DNA from: Rahnella aceris
GTDB taxonomy: Bacteria; Pseudomonadota; Gammaproteobacteria; Enterobacterales; Enterobacteriaceae
Direction of reading: 5' to 3'
NCBI RefSeq assembly: GCF_011684115.1
Contig: NZ_JAADJV010000001.1
Span: 1,426,001 to 1,490,000, forward strand
DNA length: 64,000 nucleotides
In this document: positions 17,443 to 25,965 of the stretch, in pieces
How positions within the stretch are numbered: the stretch's first letter is position 1
How the letters are laid out: each line of letters begins with the position of its first letter
The notes under the pieces: model-generated
Databases searched by the model: none
What the model was told of the DNA's origin: nothing
What the model saw: only the letters and a program-made list of their open reading frames with translations
Translations under genes and position numbers: made by a program

Positions 17443-18996
17443 ATGACATCCACCGAACAGTCTGCATTACAGTGGCAGGCGGCTGAAGAAACAGCAAAAT
17501 GCATAACTAAAAACTGGGATAAACCCGGAGAACCGGGCGGCGCGATCACCCTTTTTGACAGTAAAACTCTCCGCAGTTTCGCGACCGGAGGGCTGGCAAA
17601 CCTCAGCATATCGACACCTTTCAGCATCGATTCTGTTGTCCGCTATGCCTCTGTCACAAAACATATTTTCGCCACACTGGCCTTGCTGAAAAGCGATGCC
17701 AGTCTTTCGGTGAGTGATACCCTTGGTCAGCATTTACCGCAACTGAAAGCGCCGATGTCACAAGTGACCCTCGGGCAGGCGCTGGACATGACCGCAGGCC
17801 TGCCGGACGTGCGGGAAACCCTTTCGCTGCTGGGGATTTCTGTTTACAACGTCAGCGAAGCCAGTGCCATTATGGAATTTCTGGCGCAGGACGGCGCTCT
17901 GAACTTCACAGCAGGGACTGAGATTTCCTACAGCAACACCGGTTACCGGCTGGTGGAAGAAATCCTCAAACAAAAAGGCATTTTGTTTGAGGATCTGCTG
18001 CAAAAGTATATCGCGCAGCCGCTGGATATCGCTTTCCATGCGCCGGAAACCTGGTTCGATATCGTCCAGGACCTGGTGCCCGGTTACTGGCAGGACTCCA
18101 CCGGCTGGAAAACAGCCGTCGCAGGTTTGCATCTGTCAGCATCCGGTAGCCTGACCGGCAGCGTACGTTCGCTTTCAGTATGGCTGCAAAGCCTGCTTTC
18201 ACAAAACGGACCGGGCGCGGGCGTACTGCAAACGCTGACAGAACAACGTTATCTGCAAGGCGACATTCCTTCCGCTTACGGGCTGGGCATCACCTCGACG
18301 AAAATCGGTGAACATACGGTTTACGGCCACGGCGGCTCCCATGCCGGTTATAAAACCTATTTCCTGCTTCATCCTGAGCTTGATGCAGGCATTGCGCTGG
18401 TCTCCAATCGCGAAGACACCACAGCGTTTACCCATGTGCTGGAAGTCATGTCGTCACTGTTAGCTGCGCCGCTCCCGGCGCGTAGCCATGCATTGCCGGA
18501 TGGTGTATACGCCAGCGTTGCCGAGCCGTACTGGCTAAAAGTCAGCAACGGCACGGCCAGTTATCTCGGCGCTGCCGATAACCTCTATCAGGGCGCGGAC
18601 GCCGACGAAGCCATCACCCTATCCGCGCACATGCCGATGCGTTTGCGTTGGGACGGCACCGCCATTCAGGGTGAAATCGGACACGCGCCGCGTTACTTTA
18701 CCCCGGTGGAAACCAATGATTGCCTGAAAATGGTTCAGGGGCGCTGGTATCATCCCCAATCGAAAGCCGCCTTTGATATTGAGGGCGATCAGTTGCTGAT
18801 GGGCGTCGGCACGCTGCGTGCCAGCGGCCAGTTAACATCGCTGGGTGCGGGGCGTTTGCTGGTGGAACTCCCTGACGGACCGTGGAAGAAAAACTTCTGT
18901 CTTTATTTCCAGGGCTACAACGTCCGGCTGATTTCCAACCGCAGCCGCGTGCTGAGTTTCCGTCGTGATGAATGCCGCAGCAGCTGGCATCCGTAA
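17443..18996 (+). CDS. dap: D-aminopeptidase (penicillin-recognising serine hydrolase)
   Basis: A 517-residue cytosolic serine hydrolase of the class C beta-lactamase fold, matching in size the D-aminopeptidase of Ochrobactrum anthropi (520). The active-site motifs are S70-V-T-K73, Y163-S-N165 and H296-G-G, spaced as in that enzyme. After about residue 340 two small beta domains follow, as in DAP. The enzyme removes N-terminal D-amino acids from short peptides. No signal peptide is present. I chose the ATG at 17443 (AGGAG at 17432-17436); the longer frame from 17371 is not preceded by a ribosome site. It is the last gene of the peptide import unit, and a strong terminator follows. D-stereospecificity is inferred from family and context. 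Confidence 0.82.
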   Translation: MTSTEQSALQWQAAEETAKCITKNWDKPGEPGGAITLFDSKTLRSFATGGLANLSISTPFSIDSVVRYASVTKHIFATLALLKSDASLSVSDTLGQHLPQLKAPMSQVTLGQALDMTAGLPDVRETLSLLGISVYNVSEASAIMEFLAQDGALNFTAGTEISYSNTGYRLVEEILKQKGILFEDLLQKYIAQPLDIAFHAPETWFDIVQDLVPGYWQDSTGWKTAVAGLHLSASGSLTGSVRSLSVWLQSLLSQNGPGAGVLQTLTEQRYLQGDIPSAYGLGITSTKIGEHTVYGHGGSHAGYKTYFLLHPELDAGIALVSNREDTTAFTHVLEVMSSLLAAPLPARSHALPDGVYASVAEPYWLKVSNGTASYLGAADNLYQGADADEAITLSAHMPMRLRWDGTAIQGEIGHAPRYFTPVETNDCLKMVQGRWYHPQSKAAFDIEGDQLLMGVGTLRASGQLTSLGAGRLLVELPDGPWKKNFCLYFQGYNVRLISNRSRVLSFRRDECRSSWHP

Positions 18997-19022
18997 AAAT
19001 AACCTGCGAAGCGTTGTCCTGC

Positions 19023-19060
19023 AAAACGCCGCCCCGGCCCACGTCTGGCGGCGTTTTTTT
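19023..19060 (+). terminator. Intrinsic terminator after the D-aminopeptidase gene
   Basis: ACGCCGCC (19026-19033) pairs with GGCGGCGT (19047-19054) over a 13-base loop, preceded by AAA and followed by seven T. It closes the importer-peptidase unit. Confidence 0.9.
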
Positions 19061-19157
19061 AAACTCCCTCACTGTAACAACACGTCAAACTGTGACGCAC
19101 CTCAAATAAACCCTGTGTTTGTATCCATTAGGATGACAAACAAACCCATAGTATTTG

Positions 19158-19178
19158 TGTGGTCTATGAGAGACCACA
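19158..19178. promoter_or_regulatory. 8-bp-arm palindrome upstream of aegA
   Basis: TGTGGTCT (19158-19165) and AGACCACA (19171-19178) are perfect inverted repeats around ATGAG, ending 27 bases before the aegA start codon. The core GGTCT...AGACC resembles operators of GntR-family repressors in general form. It could equally act as a leader hairpin. The binding protein is unknown. Confidence 0.45.
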
Positions 19179-19205
19179 GCAAACTAAAATGCCGACAGGG
19201 TAAAA

Positions 19206-21185
19206 ATGAACCAATTTATTATTGCTGATTCTCAGGCTTGCATAGGTTGTCGCGCCTGTGAGGTCGCTTGCGTCTTGTCTCACAATGAACAATGTTATTC
19301 GTCGAAAGAACAGTTTACCCCGCGCATTCATGTCATCCGGCAAAACGATCGGCATAGCGCCGTGCTATGCCGTCAGTGCGAAGATGCCCCGTGTTTGCAG
19401 GTTTGCCCGACAAACGCATTCGTTCGTCGTAACGACAGCATTCAGTTGCTGGAAGAACGCTGTATCGGCTGTAAAACCTGCGCCGTGGCCTGTCCGTTTG
19501 GTGCCATTGATATCGTACGGCATGGGAGCTATCCGCTGACCGGCTTGCCCGCCGCGGCAACCGTGGTGCATAAATGTGATCTGTGCAATGACAGCCCGGA
19601 CGGACAGGCATGCGTCAATACCTGCCCGACACAGGCACTGCATCTCATCACCGATCAGGTCATTGCTCAGAACCGTGCTGATAAACAATACCGCGCCGCC
19701 ATGGGCCGGAATCCTCAGGTTTCACTGACCAGCAAATCAGCAGCCGTATTCGCCGCCGCCCTGTCACCACCGCGCCTCGATGCGGCAAAAGCCCCGCTAA
19801 CCGAACGTAAAAGCACGTTTAATGAGATCTATGCGCGCTTTACACCGATGCAGGTTGAAGAACAGGCTGGCCGCTGTCTGCATTGCAGTGATCACCCTTT
19901 CTGCGCCTGGACCTGCCCGCTGCATAACGATATCCCACAATTACTGGCGCTGGCGAAACAGGGACACATTCTGGAAGCCGTAGAGCTTTCGCACCGCACC
20001 AGCAGCCTGCCGGAGATCTGTGGCCGCGTCTGCCCGCAGGACAGGCTTTGCGAAGGCGCCTGCACTTTTGATAAACAAGGCTCAGTGAGCATCGGCAATA
20101 TTGAGCGCTATATTACCGATACCGCGCTGGCACAAGGCTGGAAACCCGATCTTTCAGAGGTTATTCCGCGTAATTATCGCGTAGCCGTGGTGGGTGCAGG
20201 CCCGGCCGGATTGGGCTGCGCTGACGTGCTGGCGCGGCATGGCGTAAAAGCCGTGGTCTTTGATCGTCACCCTGAAATCGGCGGCCTGCTGACCTTTGGT
20301 ATTCCGGCGTTCAAGCTGGATAAAAACGTGCTGGTCAGACGCCGGGAAATCTTCACTGAAATGGGCATTGAGTTCCGGCTCAATACCGAAATCGGCGTCG
20401 ACATTCAGGCGGAACAACTGCTGGAAGAGTTCGATGCAATATTCTTAGGTGTGGGTACGTATAAAGCGATGAAAGCCGGGCTGGAAAATGAAAACGCGCC
20501 GGGCGTTTACAGCGCCCTGCCGTTCCTGATTGCGAACGCCAAACATCTGATGAATCTGCCCGAACTGAAACATGAGCCTTATGTCAGCATGGCGGGAAAA
20601 CGCGTGGTCGTGCTCGGCGGCGGCGATACGGCGATGGATTGTCTGCGCACGTCGCTGCGCCAGAATGCCAAAAGCGTGATTTGTGCGTATCGCCGCGATG
20701 AAATAAGCATGCCGGGCTCGAAGAAAGAAGTGAAAAACTCACGCGAGGAAGGGGCTGAGTTTATGTTTAACGTTCAGCCGGTGAGCATTGAGCTGAATAA
20801 CCGGGGCGAAGTCTGCGGTATCCGCTTAGTCCGTACCGCCCCGGGAGAACCGGATGCCAGCGGCAGACGCAGACCCACACCGATTGCCGGTTCTGAATTC
20901 CTGCTCGAAGCGGAAGCGGTCATTATGGCATTTGGCTTTCTGCCGCATGCTATGCCGTGGCTGGATGAACTGTCGGTGAGGCACGACGAACAGGGATTGT
21001 TACAGGCCCCGCATCACAGCCGCTTCCCGTATCAGACCAGTCACCCGCAGATATTTGCAGGCGGCGATGCGGTGCGGGGCGCCGACCTGGTGGTGACAGC
21101 TATGTCGGACGGACGACAGGCAGCAAACAGCATTATTGCATCGCTGGATTTCCGTACACCGGCTCTCAGACCGGCGGCCCATTAG
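19206..21185 (+). CDS. aegA: AegA-type iron-sulfur/FAD oxidoreductase
   Basis: A 659-residue protein, the exact length of E. coli AegA. The N-terminus is a ferredoxin module with four cysteine clusters (CIGCRACEVAC at about 12-22, CRQCEDAPCLQVC, CIGCKTCAVAC, CDLCNDSPDGQAC). From about residue 215 it resembles the small subunit of glutamate synthase: further cysteines (CLHCSDHPFCAWTC), an FAD site VGAGPAGLGCADVLARHG and an NADPH site VLGGGDTAMDC. AegA is tied to formate-dependent anaerobic urate use in E. coli; YgfT is a close alternative. The protein is cytosolic. The ATG at 19206 has CAGGG upstream. It stands alone, with a palindrome in front and a terminator behind. Confidence 0.85.
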   Translation: MNQFIIADSQACIGCRACEVACVLSHNEQCYSSKEQFTPRIHVIRQNDRHSAVLCRQCEDAPCLQVCPTNAFVRRNDSIQLLEERCIGCKTCAVACPFGAIDIVRHGSYPLTGLPAAATVVHKCDLCNDSPDGQACVNTCPTQALHLITDQVIAQNRADKQYRAAMGRNPQVSLTSKSAAVFAAALSPPRLDAAKAPLTERKSTFNEIYARFTPMQVEEQAGRCLHCSDHPFCAWTCPLHNDIPQLLALAKQGHILEAVELSHRTSSLPEICGRVCPQDRLCEGACTFDKQGSVSIGNIERYITDTALAQGWKPDLSEVIPRNYRVAVVGAGPAGLGCADVLARHGVKAVVFDRHPEIGGLLTFGIPAFKLDKNVLVRRREIFTEMGIEFRLNTEIGVDIQAEQLLEEFDAIFLGVGTYKAMKAGLENENAPGVYSALPFLIANAKHLMNLPELKHEPYVSMAGKRVVVLGGGDTAMDCLRTSLRQNAKSVICAYRRDEISMPGSKKEVKNSREEGAEFMFNVQPVSIELNNRGEVCGIRLVRTAPGEPDASGRRRPTPIAGSEFLLEAEAVIMAFGFLPHAMPWLDELSVRHDEQGLLQAPHHSRFPYQTSHPQIFAGGDAVRGADLVVTAMSDGRQAANSIIASLDFRTPALRPAAH

Positions 21186-21216
21186 CCCTCCCGTTTCTTT
21201 GCGCTGTCGGCAAAAT

Positions 21217-21245
21217 ACAAACCTCCCTTTTCGGGAGGTTTTTTG
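21217..21245 (+). terminator. Intrinsic terminator after aegA
   Basis: AACCTCCC (21220-21227) pairs with GGGAGGTT (21233-21240) over TTTTC, followed by a T run. Confidence 0.88.
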
Positions 21246-21602
21246 TTAACAGGATCACATTTAATTAATATAAACGGATCATCTGGTTCGTAACAGCACA
21301 AAATGTTCAGTCCTTATCCAACAAGGCCTGCAGGCCCGCTTTGCTCATAATATCCGCACAAAATCTCCCGGGAATTAATTTCCCAGCGCAACCGTCACTT
21401 TTGCTGTTTTGTTAATTGAATTAACATCCGCGAAACAAAAACCAATAACGCCTTTGTTCGTGTGGCATTAAGAAACACACCAGAGTGTTCCCCCCGTTAA
21501 CGTTATTGTTTTTAATTCTATTGATTTAAAACACTTATTTAAAAAATCTTATTCGAAAAATACGTCAAGTCATGTTTTGCTACTGCTACAAGGGATGAGT
21601 CT
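21246..21602. other. 357-bp intergenic leader of the dehydrogenase cluster
   Basis: AT-rich sequence with several GTTAAT/TTAATT runs; it must hold the promoter of the downstream four-gene set. I see no convincing operator, riboswitch or gene. Confidence 0.4.
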
Positions 21603-22079
21603 ATGTCTGTTAAAAAAACCACCACACAGGCTTTACTGTGTGCCACCACGCTTTTCTTCTCCGCCACTTCCGCTTTCGCCGCCGGACATCCTCCGCTGGA
21701 TAACGCGCAGGCAGCCAAAGTCATCGACAGTGTGAAATCCACTCTTGCAGAACAACACAGCACCGGTTGCGTCGCGGTAGTTGATGCATCTGGTTCATTA
21801 CTGGCCTTCCAGCGCCTTGACGGTTCTCCGGCCGGTTGTGTTGATGCGTCCATCGGCAAAGCGCGCACTTCCGCGCTCTACCACACTCCTTCGCTGAAAT
21901 TCATGCAACGCCTGCAGGGTGGCGAAACCACCGTATTGGCGATCCCAAATGCCGTGCCGCTGGGTGGTGGATTCCCGCTGACGATTAACGGTGAAGTGGT
22001 GGGCGCAGTCGGTGTCAGCACACCGAAGCAGGACATCGATAATCAGTCATCAGAAAAAGCAGCCAGCGTCCTGAAATAA
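21603..22079 (+). CDS. Secreted HbpS/GlcG-family heme-binding-like protein
   Basis: A 158-residue protein with a clear Sec signal peptide (MSVKKTTTQALLCATTLFFS, cleavage after AFA). The mature part is one HbpS/GlcG (DUF336) domain with the family patterns VAVVDASGSLLAF and GGGFPLTINGEVVGAVGVS. Relatives bind heme or small effectors, and they often sit beside glycolate or sugar dehydrogenases. Here the gene lies 78 bp upstream of a three-subunit periplasmic dehydrogenase, on the same strand, so a role in that enzyme's heme or cofactor supply or in sensing is possible. The ribosome site AAGGGATGAG precedes the ATG. Function is inferred only from family and position. Confidence 0.8.
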   Translation: MSVKKTTTQALLCATTLFFSATSAFAAGHPPLDNAQAAKVIDSVKSTLAEQHSTGCVAVVDASGSLLAFQRLDGSPAGCVDASIGKARTSALYHTPSLKFMQRLQGGETTVLAIPNAVPLGGGFPLTINGEVVGAVGVSTPKQDIDNQSSEKAASVLK

Positions 22080-22157
22080 CAGGCACTTTCAATTACTCCT
22101 TCTTGTTGACGGCCACGCCCATGGCCGTTTTATACGGAACATTTACGGACTTTCAGC

Positions 22158-22727
22158 ATGATCAATCTCTCTCGTCGCCGGTGGATACTCGGCACTGCGG
22201 GCGTCATGGTTGCGGGTATCGGTAGCCAGATGCTGGGCGGTGGCGTATTTGCTACCCTCGCCCATGCCGCGCCACCGCTGGCTTCAGCTGTGACAATGCC
22301 AGACAGTTTTATGGCACTTTCTAAACAGCTGACCGGCATGGACAGGCTCGAACCGCACCTCGCTCAGGCACTTTACAGCTGGCTGCATCAGTCGCAGAAC
22401 AACGCGCAGCTCGACTCACAACTCGATACCCTTTCAGCACTGATCACCGCACACCGCGGCGTGGTGGGTGATGATTTACATCAGCTTCTTGCACAGCAAC
22501 CGGCAGAGCTGGCGCAGTTGTATCAGCAACTGGTCAGTGGCTGGTATCTCGGTGTGGTCGGTCAACCCGGCAGTCAGAAATGTATCGGATTTGAAAATAT
22601 CGTCAGCTATCAGTTGCTGAAAAATAACCTGCTGCCGCCGAGTTATGCGCCGGGTGAACCGAATTTCTGGGTCAACAAGCCTGCTGCACTGCAACAAAAT
22701 TCCACGGAGGTGATTGCTCATGGCTGA
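22158..22727 (+). CDS. Sugar/gluconate dehydrogenase small subunit (Tat signal)
   Basis: A 189-residue protein of the FAD-sorbitol/gluconate dehydrogenase small-subunit family. The N-terminus has a twin-arginine motif (S5-R-R-R-W-I-L) and a hydrophobic stretch with cleavage after AHA. In these three-component enzymes the small subunit carries the Tat signal and hitch-hikes the folded flavoprotein, which has no signal of its own, into the periplasm; the next gene product indeed lacks one. The conserved GWYLGVVG and FENIVSYQLLK segments fit the family. The reading frame overlaps the large-subunit start by eight bases. Confidence 0.85.
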   Translation: MINLSRRRWILGTAGVMVAGIGSQMLGGGVFATLAHAAPPLASAVTMPDSFMALSKQLTGMDRLEPHLAQALYSWLHQSQNNAQLDSQLDTLSALITAHRGVVGDDLHQLLAQQPAELAQLYQQLVSGWYLGVVGQPGSQKCIGFENIVSYQLLKNNLLPPSYAPGEPNFWVNKPAALQQNSTEVIAHG

Positions 22728-24324
22728 TGCACTGAATGCAGATGTCGTTGTTATTGGTGCCGGTATCGCCGGTTCGCTGGCTGCGCTGAAAATGGTCAAA
22801 GCCGGCGTTTCCGTGCTGATGCTCGATTCCGGGCCAGTGATCAAACGAGACGAAGCGGTAGAACTGTTCCGTCAGTCACCGCTCAAAGGCGACTTTACCG
22901 AACCCTATCCGCCGAAACCCTGGGCACCGCAACCGAAATTCCAGCCGAAAGATAACAATTATCTGATCCAGAAAGGCCCGGACCTCTACGCTGCTCAGTA
23001 TCTGCGCGGTGTCGGTGGCACAACCTGGCACTGGGCGGGACAGGCGTTTCGCCTGCTGCCAAATGATATGAAAATCAAAACGCTGTATGGCGTGGGTCGT
23101 GACTGGCCAATCAGTTATGAAGATCTGGAGCCGTATTACACCGAAGCCGAAATTCAGATGGGCGTTTCCGGTGACGACGCGCTGGATTCACCGCGTTCAC
23201 AACCCTATCCGCTGCCGGGTATTCCGCTGCCCTACGGTTTTGACCGCATCAGCAAACGCATTGCCAAACTCGGTTACGTATTAGGTATCGGCCCGCAGGC
23301 GCGTAACAGTATTCCTTATGACGGTCGTCCTGCCTGCTGCGGCAACAATAACTGTATGCCTGTTTGCCCGATTGATGCGCAGTATCACGGCGGTATTTCG
23401 GCGCGCAAAGCCATCGAAGCCGGTGTGCGCGTGATTGCCAACGCCGTGGTGTACAACATCGAAGCCAGTGACAGCGGCGAGATCGTGGCTGTGCACTATC
23501 TGGATGCTGACAAAGTGGCCCATAAAGTCACCGGTAAACGCTTCGTGCTGACCGCCAACGGCATCGAAAGCCCGAAACTGTTGCTGATGTCCACCAGCGA
23601 TAAATACCCGAATGGTATCGCCAACAGCTCCGGCATGGTGGGTCGAAATCTGATGGATCACCCCGGCACCTCTGTTGAGTTTTACGCCGACGAGCCAGTG
23701 TATTTCGGCCGCGGCCCGATGCGCCCGGGCAGTATCAATAATCTGCGTGATGGTGATTTCCGTCGCGATCGCTCTGCGTTACGTATCGACGTCGCCAATA
23801 CCTCGCCGGTGCGCTATCTGACTGAACGTCTGGTGCGTCAGGGTTATTACGGTAAAGCGCTGAACGACAAACTGACCTATCAGTCCGAGCGTTTTATTCA
23901 GCTGAAATGCCTGCTGGAAATGCTGCCGGAACCGGAAAACCGTGTGGTGTTGAGCAAAACCGAGAAAGACGAATGGGGTATTCCGCGCCTCGAAGTGCAT
24001 TACAAATTCCCGGACTACGTTCACCGCGGTTATGACCAGTCGATGCTTGATTTTCAGAAAATCGTCAAAGAAATGGGCGGCACCGAAGTGGTGTACAGCA
24101 AGCGTGGGGTGTACGACAACAACCAGCATATTACCGGCACCATGATCATGGGCAGCGACCCGAAAGATTCCGTGGTGGATGGTGATTGCCGTACGCATGA
24201 CCACCCGAACCTGTTCATCGCCGGGACCGGCATTATGCCCTCTGCTTCAACGGTGAACTCCACGCTGTCGGGAACTGCGCTGGCATTGCGTATGGCTGAT
24301 ACGGTGCTGAAAAGCCTGGCCTGA
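22720..24324 (+). CDS. GMC-family FAD dehydrogenase large subunit (gluconate 2-dehydrogenase type)
   Basis: A 534-residue flavoprotein. The FAD dinucleotide motif VVVIGAGIAGSLAALK is at about 10-25. A cysteine cluster C206-C207-GNNN-C212-MPV-C216, typical of the bacterial FAD-sugar dehydrogenase class that holds an iron-sulfur cluster, follows. The GMC C-terminal signature with the catalytic His/Asn pair is in HITGTMIMGSDP and PSASTVNSTLSGTALALRMAD. It oxidises a sugar or sugar acid and passes electrons to the cytochrome subunit. The ATG at 22720 has GGAGG at 22706-22710. Gluconate is the likeliest substrate from sequence impression; sorbitol or fructose cannot be excluded. Confidence 0.86.
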   Translation: MADALNADVVVIGAGIAGSLAALKMVKAGVSVLMLDSGPVIKRDEAVELFRQSPLKGDFTEPYPPKPWAPQPKFQPKDNNYLIQKGPDLYAAQYLRGVGGTTWHWAGQAFRLLPNDMKIKTLYGVGRDWPISYEDLEPYYTEAEIQMGVSGDDALDSPRSQPYPLPGIPLPYGFDRISKRIAKLGYVLGIGPQARNSIPYDGRPACCGNNNCMPVCPIDAQYHGGISARKAIEAGVRVIANAVVYNIEASDSGEIVAVHYLDADKVAHKVTGKRFVLTANGIESPKLLLMSTSDKYPNGIANSSGMVGRNLMDHPGTSVEFYADEPVYFGRGPMRPGSINNLRDGDFRRDRSALRIDVANTSPVRYLTERLVRQGYYGKALNDKLTYQSERFIQLKCLLEMLPEPENRVVLSKTEKDEWGIPRLEVHYKFPDYVHRGYDQSMLDFQKIVKEMGGTEVVYSKRGVYDNNQHITGTMIMGSDPKDSVVDGDCRTHDHPNLFIAGTGIMPSASTVNSTLSGTALALRMADTVLKSLA

Positions 24325-24346
24325 TTGATTTTCTGAGGACTGAGTA

Positions 24347-25669
24347 ATGAAAATGAAATTCATGCTGGCGTTGCTGCCGTTAATGGTCGCGGCTAACGCC
24401 GCCCGGGCTGATGACACAGCGGGCAACGCAGATTTAATTAAGCGCGGTGAATATCTGGCGACAGCCGGTGACTGTACCGCCTGCCATACTGCGCCGGGGG
24501 CGGATAAAACGGCAAAATTCGGCGGCGGTTATCCGCTGGCGTCGCCTTTCGGGGTGATTTACGGCACCAATATTTCTTCTGACAAACAGTTTGGTATTGG
24601 CAACTGGACGGACGATGAATTCGTGCGCGCGGTACGTGACGGTGTCGGCAAAGACGGACAACAGTTGTATCCCGCTATGCCTTACGACTCCTTCACCAAA
24701 ATGAAACGTGAAGATGTTTTAGCGATCAAAGCTTATCTGATGTCGCTGCCAGCGGTACATTCCGCTGGCCCGCAGACGGATTTGTCCTTCCCTTTCAACC
24801 AGCGCTGGGGCATGCGCGTGTGGAAGCTGTTTAACTTCGACAAAGGTGAGCTGAAAAACGATCCGTCCAAATCAGCGGACTGGAACCGTGGGGCTTATCT
24901 GGTGGAAGCGCTGGAACACTGCGGCACCTGCCATACGCCGCGCACGCTGACCATGGGCATGGACACCGACAAAGCGTTTTCCGGTGGCGATTTAGGCTCA
25001 TGGGTAGCTTTCAACATCACGCCGGATAAAAATGCCGGGATCGGCAACTGGTCGCAGCAGGATCTGGTGACTTACCTGAAAACAGGTTTTGTTGCCGGTA
25101 AGGCGTCAGCGTCAGGGGCGATGTCAGAAGCCATTGAGCACAGTCTGCAGCATCTTTCAGACAGTGACCTGAACGCGATTGCCACCTATATCCGTTCCGT
25201 CCCGGCAATCGGAGATGACAAGCAAACCAAACCGCGAGATGCATGGGGTGAGCAGAATCAGGATATTTACCCACTGCGCGCCGAAGGCCAGACAATCGAC
25301 CAGTCAGCCGCCGCCCTGTTTAATGCCAGCTGCGCAGCCTGTCACGGCAAAGGCGGTGAAGGCAGCGGCGAGGGATTCCATGCCTATCCGTCACTGTTCA
25401 GCCATACCAGCACCGGTTCTTACGACAGCCGCAATCAGGTTTCGATCATCCTCAACGGCGTCCAGCGCCACATGGATAAAGGCGAAATCATGATGCCGTC
25501 GTTTGCCAGTCAGCTCGATGATGACCAGATTGCGACGCTGAGTCATTACGTCAGCACACAGTTTGGCAATCCGGCGGGAGCCACGGTCACCGCGAAAGAT
25601 GTGGCGAAGATGCGTAAAGCCGCTGACCTGCCCTATCCGCCGAAAATTGAAGATGGCACGCAAAAATAA
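24347..25669 (+). CDS. Triheme cytochrome c subunit of the periplasmic dehydrogenase
   Basis: A 440-residue protein with a Sec signal (MKMKFMLALLPLMVAANAARA) and three c-type heme motifs: C43-TA-CH47, C192-GT-CH196 and C329-AA-CH333. The layout is that of the membrane-bound cytochrome subunits of gluconate and alcohol dehydrogenases, which feed electrons to ubiquinone. It lies 22 bases after the large subunit with GAGGA upstream. There is no strong C-terminal anchor; the C-terminus (DLPYPPKIEDGTQK) is polar, so membrane association may be through an amphipathic segment. A terminator follows and ends the operon. Confidence 0.9.
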   Translation: MKMKFMLALLPLMVAANAARADDTAGNADLIKRGEYLATAGDCTACHTAPGADKTAKFGGGYPLASPFGVIYGTNISSDKQFGIGNWTDDEFVRAVRDGVGKDGQQLYPAMPYDSFTKMKREDVLAIKAYLMSLPAVHSAGPQTDLSFPFNQRWGMRVWKLFNFDKGELKNDPSKSADWNRGAYLVEALEHCGTCHTPRTLTMGMDTDKAFSGGDLGSWVAFNITPDKNAGIGNWSQQDLVTYLKTGFVAGKASASGAMSEAIEHSLQHLSDSDLNAIATYIRSVPAIGDDKQTKPRDAWGEQNQDIYPLRAEGQTIDQSAAALFNASCAACHGKGGEGSGEGFHAYPSLFSHTSTGSYDSRNQVSIILNGVQRHMDKGEIMMPSFASQLDDDQIATLSHYVSTQFGNPAGATVTAKDVAKMRKAADLPYPPKIEDGTQK

Positions 25670-25691
25670 TTCACGACGGTGAAAGCTAAAC

Positions 25692-25720
25692 AAAAGGAGC
25701 CGCACAAGGCTCCTTTTAAT
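25692..25720 (+). terminator. Intrinsic terminator after the cytochrome gene
   Basis: AAAAGGAGCC (25692-25701) pairs with GGCTCCTTTT (25708-25717) over GCACAA. It ends the dehydrogenase operon. Confidence 0.88.
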
Positions 25721-25832
25721 TGTGAGAAGGTTAAAGATTTTGATATACCAATAATATTACCACTGTCCAAATATTCGACTGAATGAGACTTATTCGTACG
25801 GCAGAGCAATAAATAAAAATATGATAGAAAAT

Positions 25833-25965
25833 AAAAAAAAGCGCTGATACATCAGGCTATCAGCGCCAAAAACTTCATTATTTATACTACTGCATCCAGA
25901 CGTTCCTGAACTTAATAAGCATAGTCTACATTTTAATAATTTGTATGCCTCATTTTCATTATCCT
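25833..25965 (-). ncRNA. Candidate small RNA on the minus strand, ending in a strong terminator
   Basis: Read leftwards, TATCAGCGC at 25841-25849 (minus-strand sense) closes a nine-base-pair stem with GCGCTGATA at 25859-25867 and is followed by eight T (A run 25833-25840). No minus-strand gene lies to the right that this could serve: the next coding regions to the right, up to 29.4 kb, are all on the plus strand. A TTGACA box (minus strand, 25988-25993) lies about 120-150 bases upstream of the terminator, but the -10 at the right spacing is poor (TGATCA). The size and structure suit an Hfq-type small RNA. This is a hypothesis; the terminator is well supported, the transcript start is not. Confidence 0.35.
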
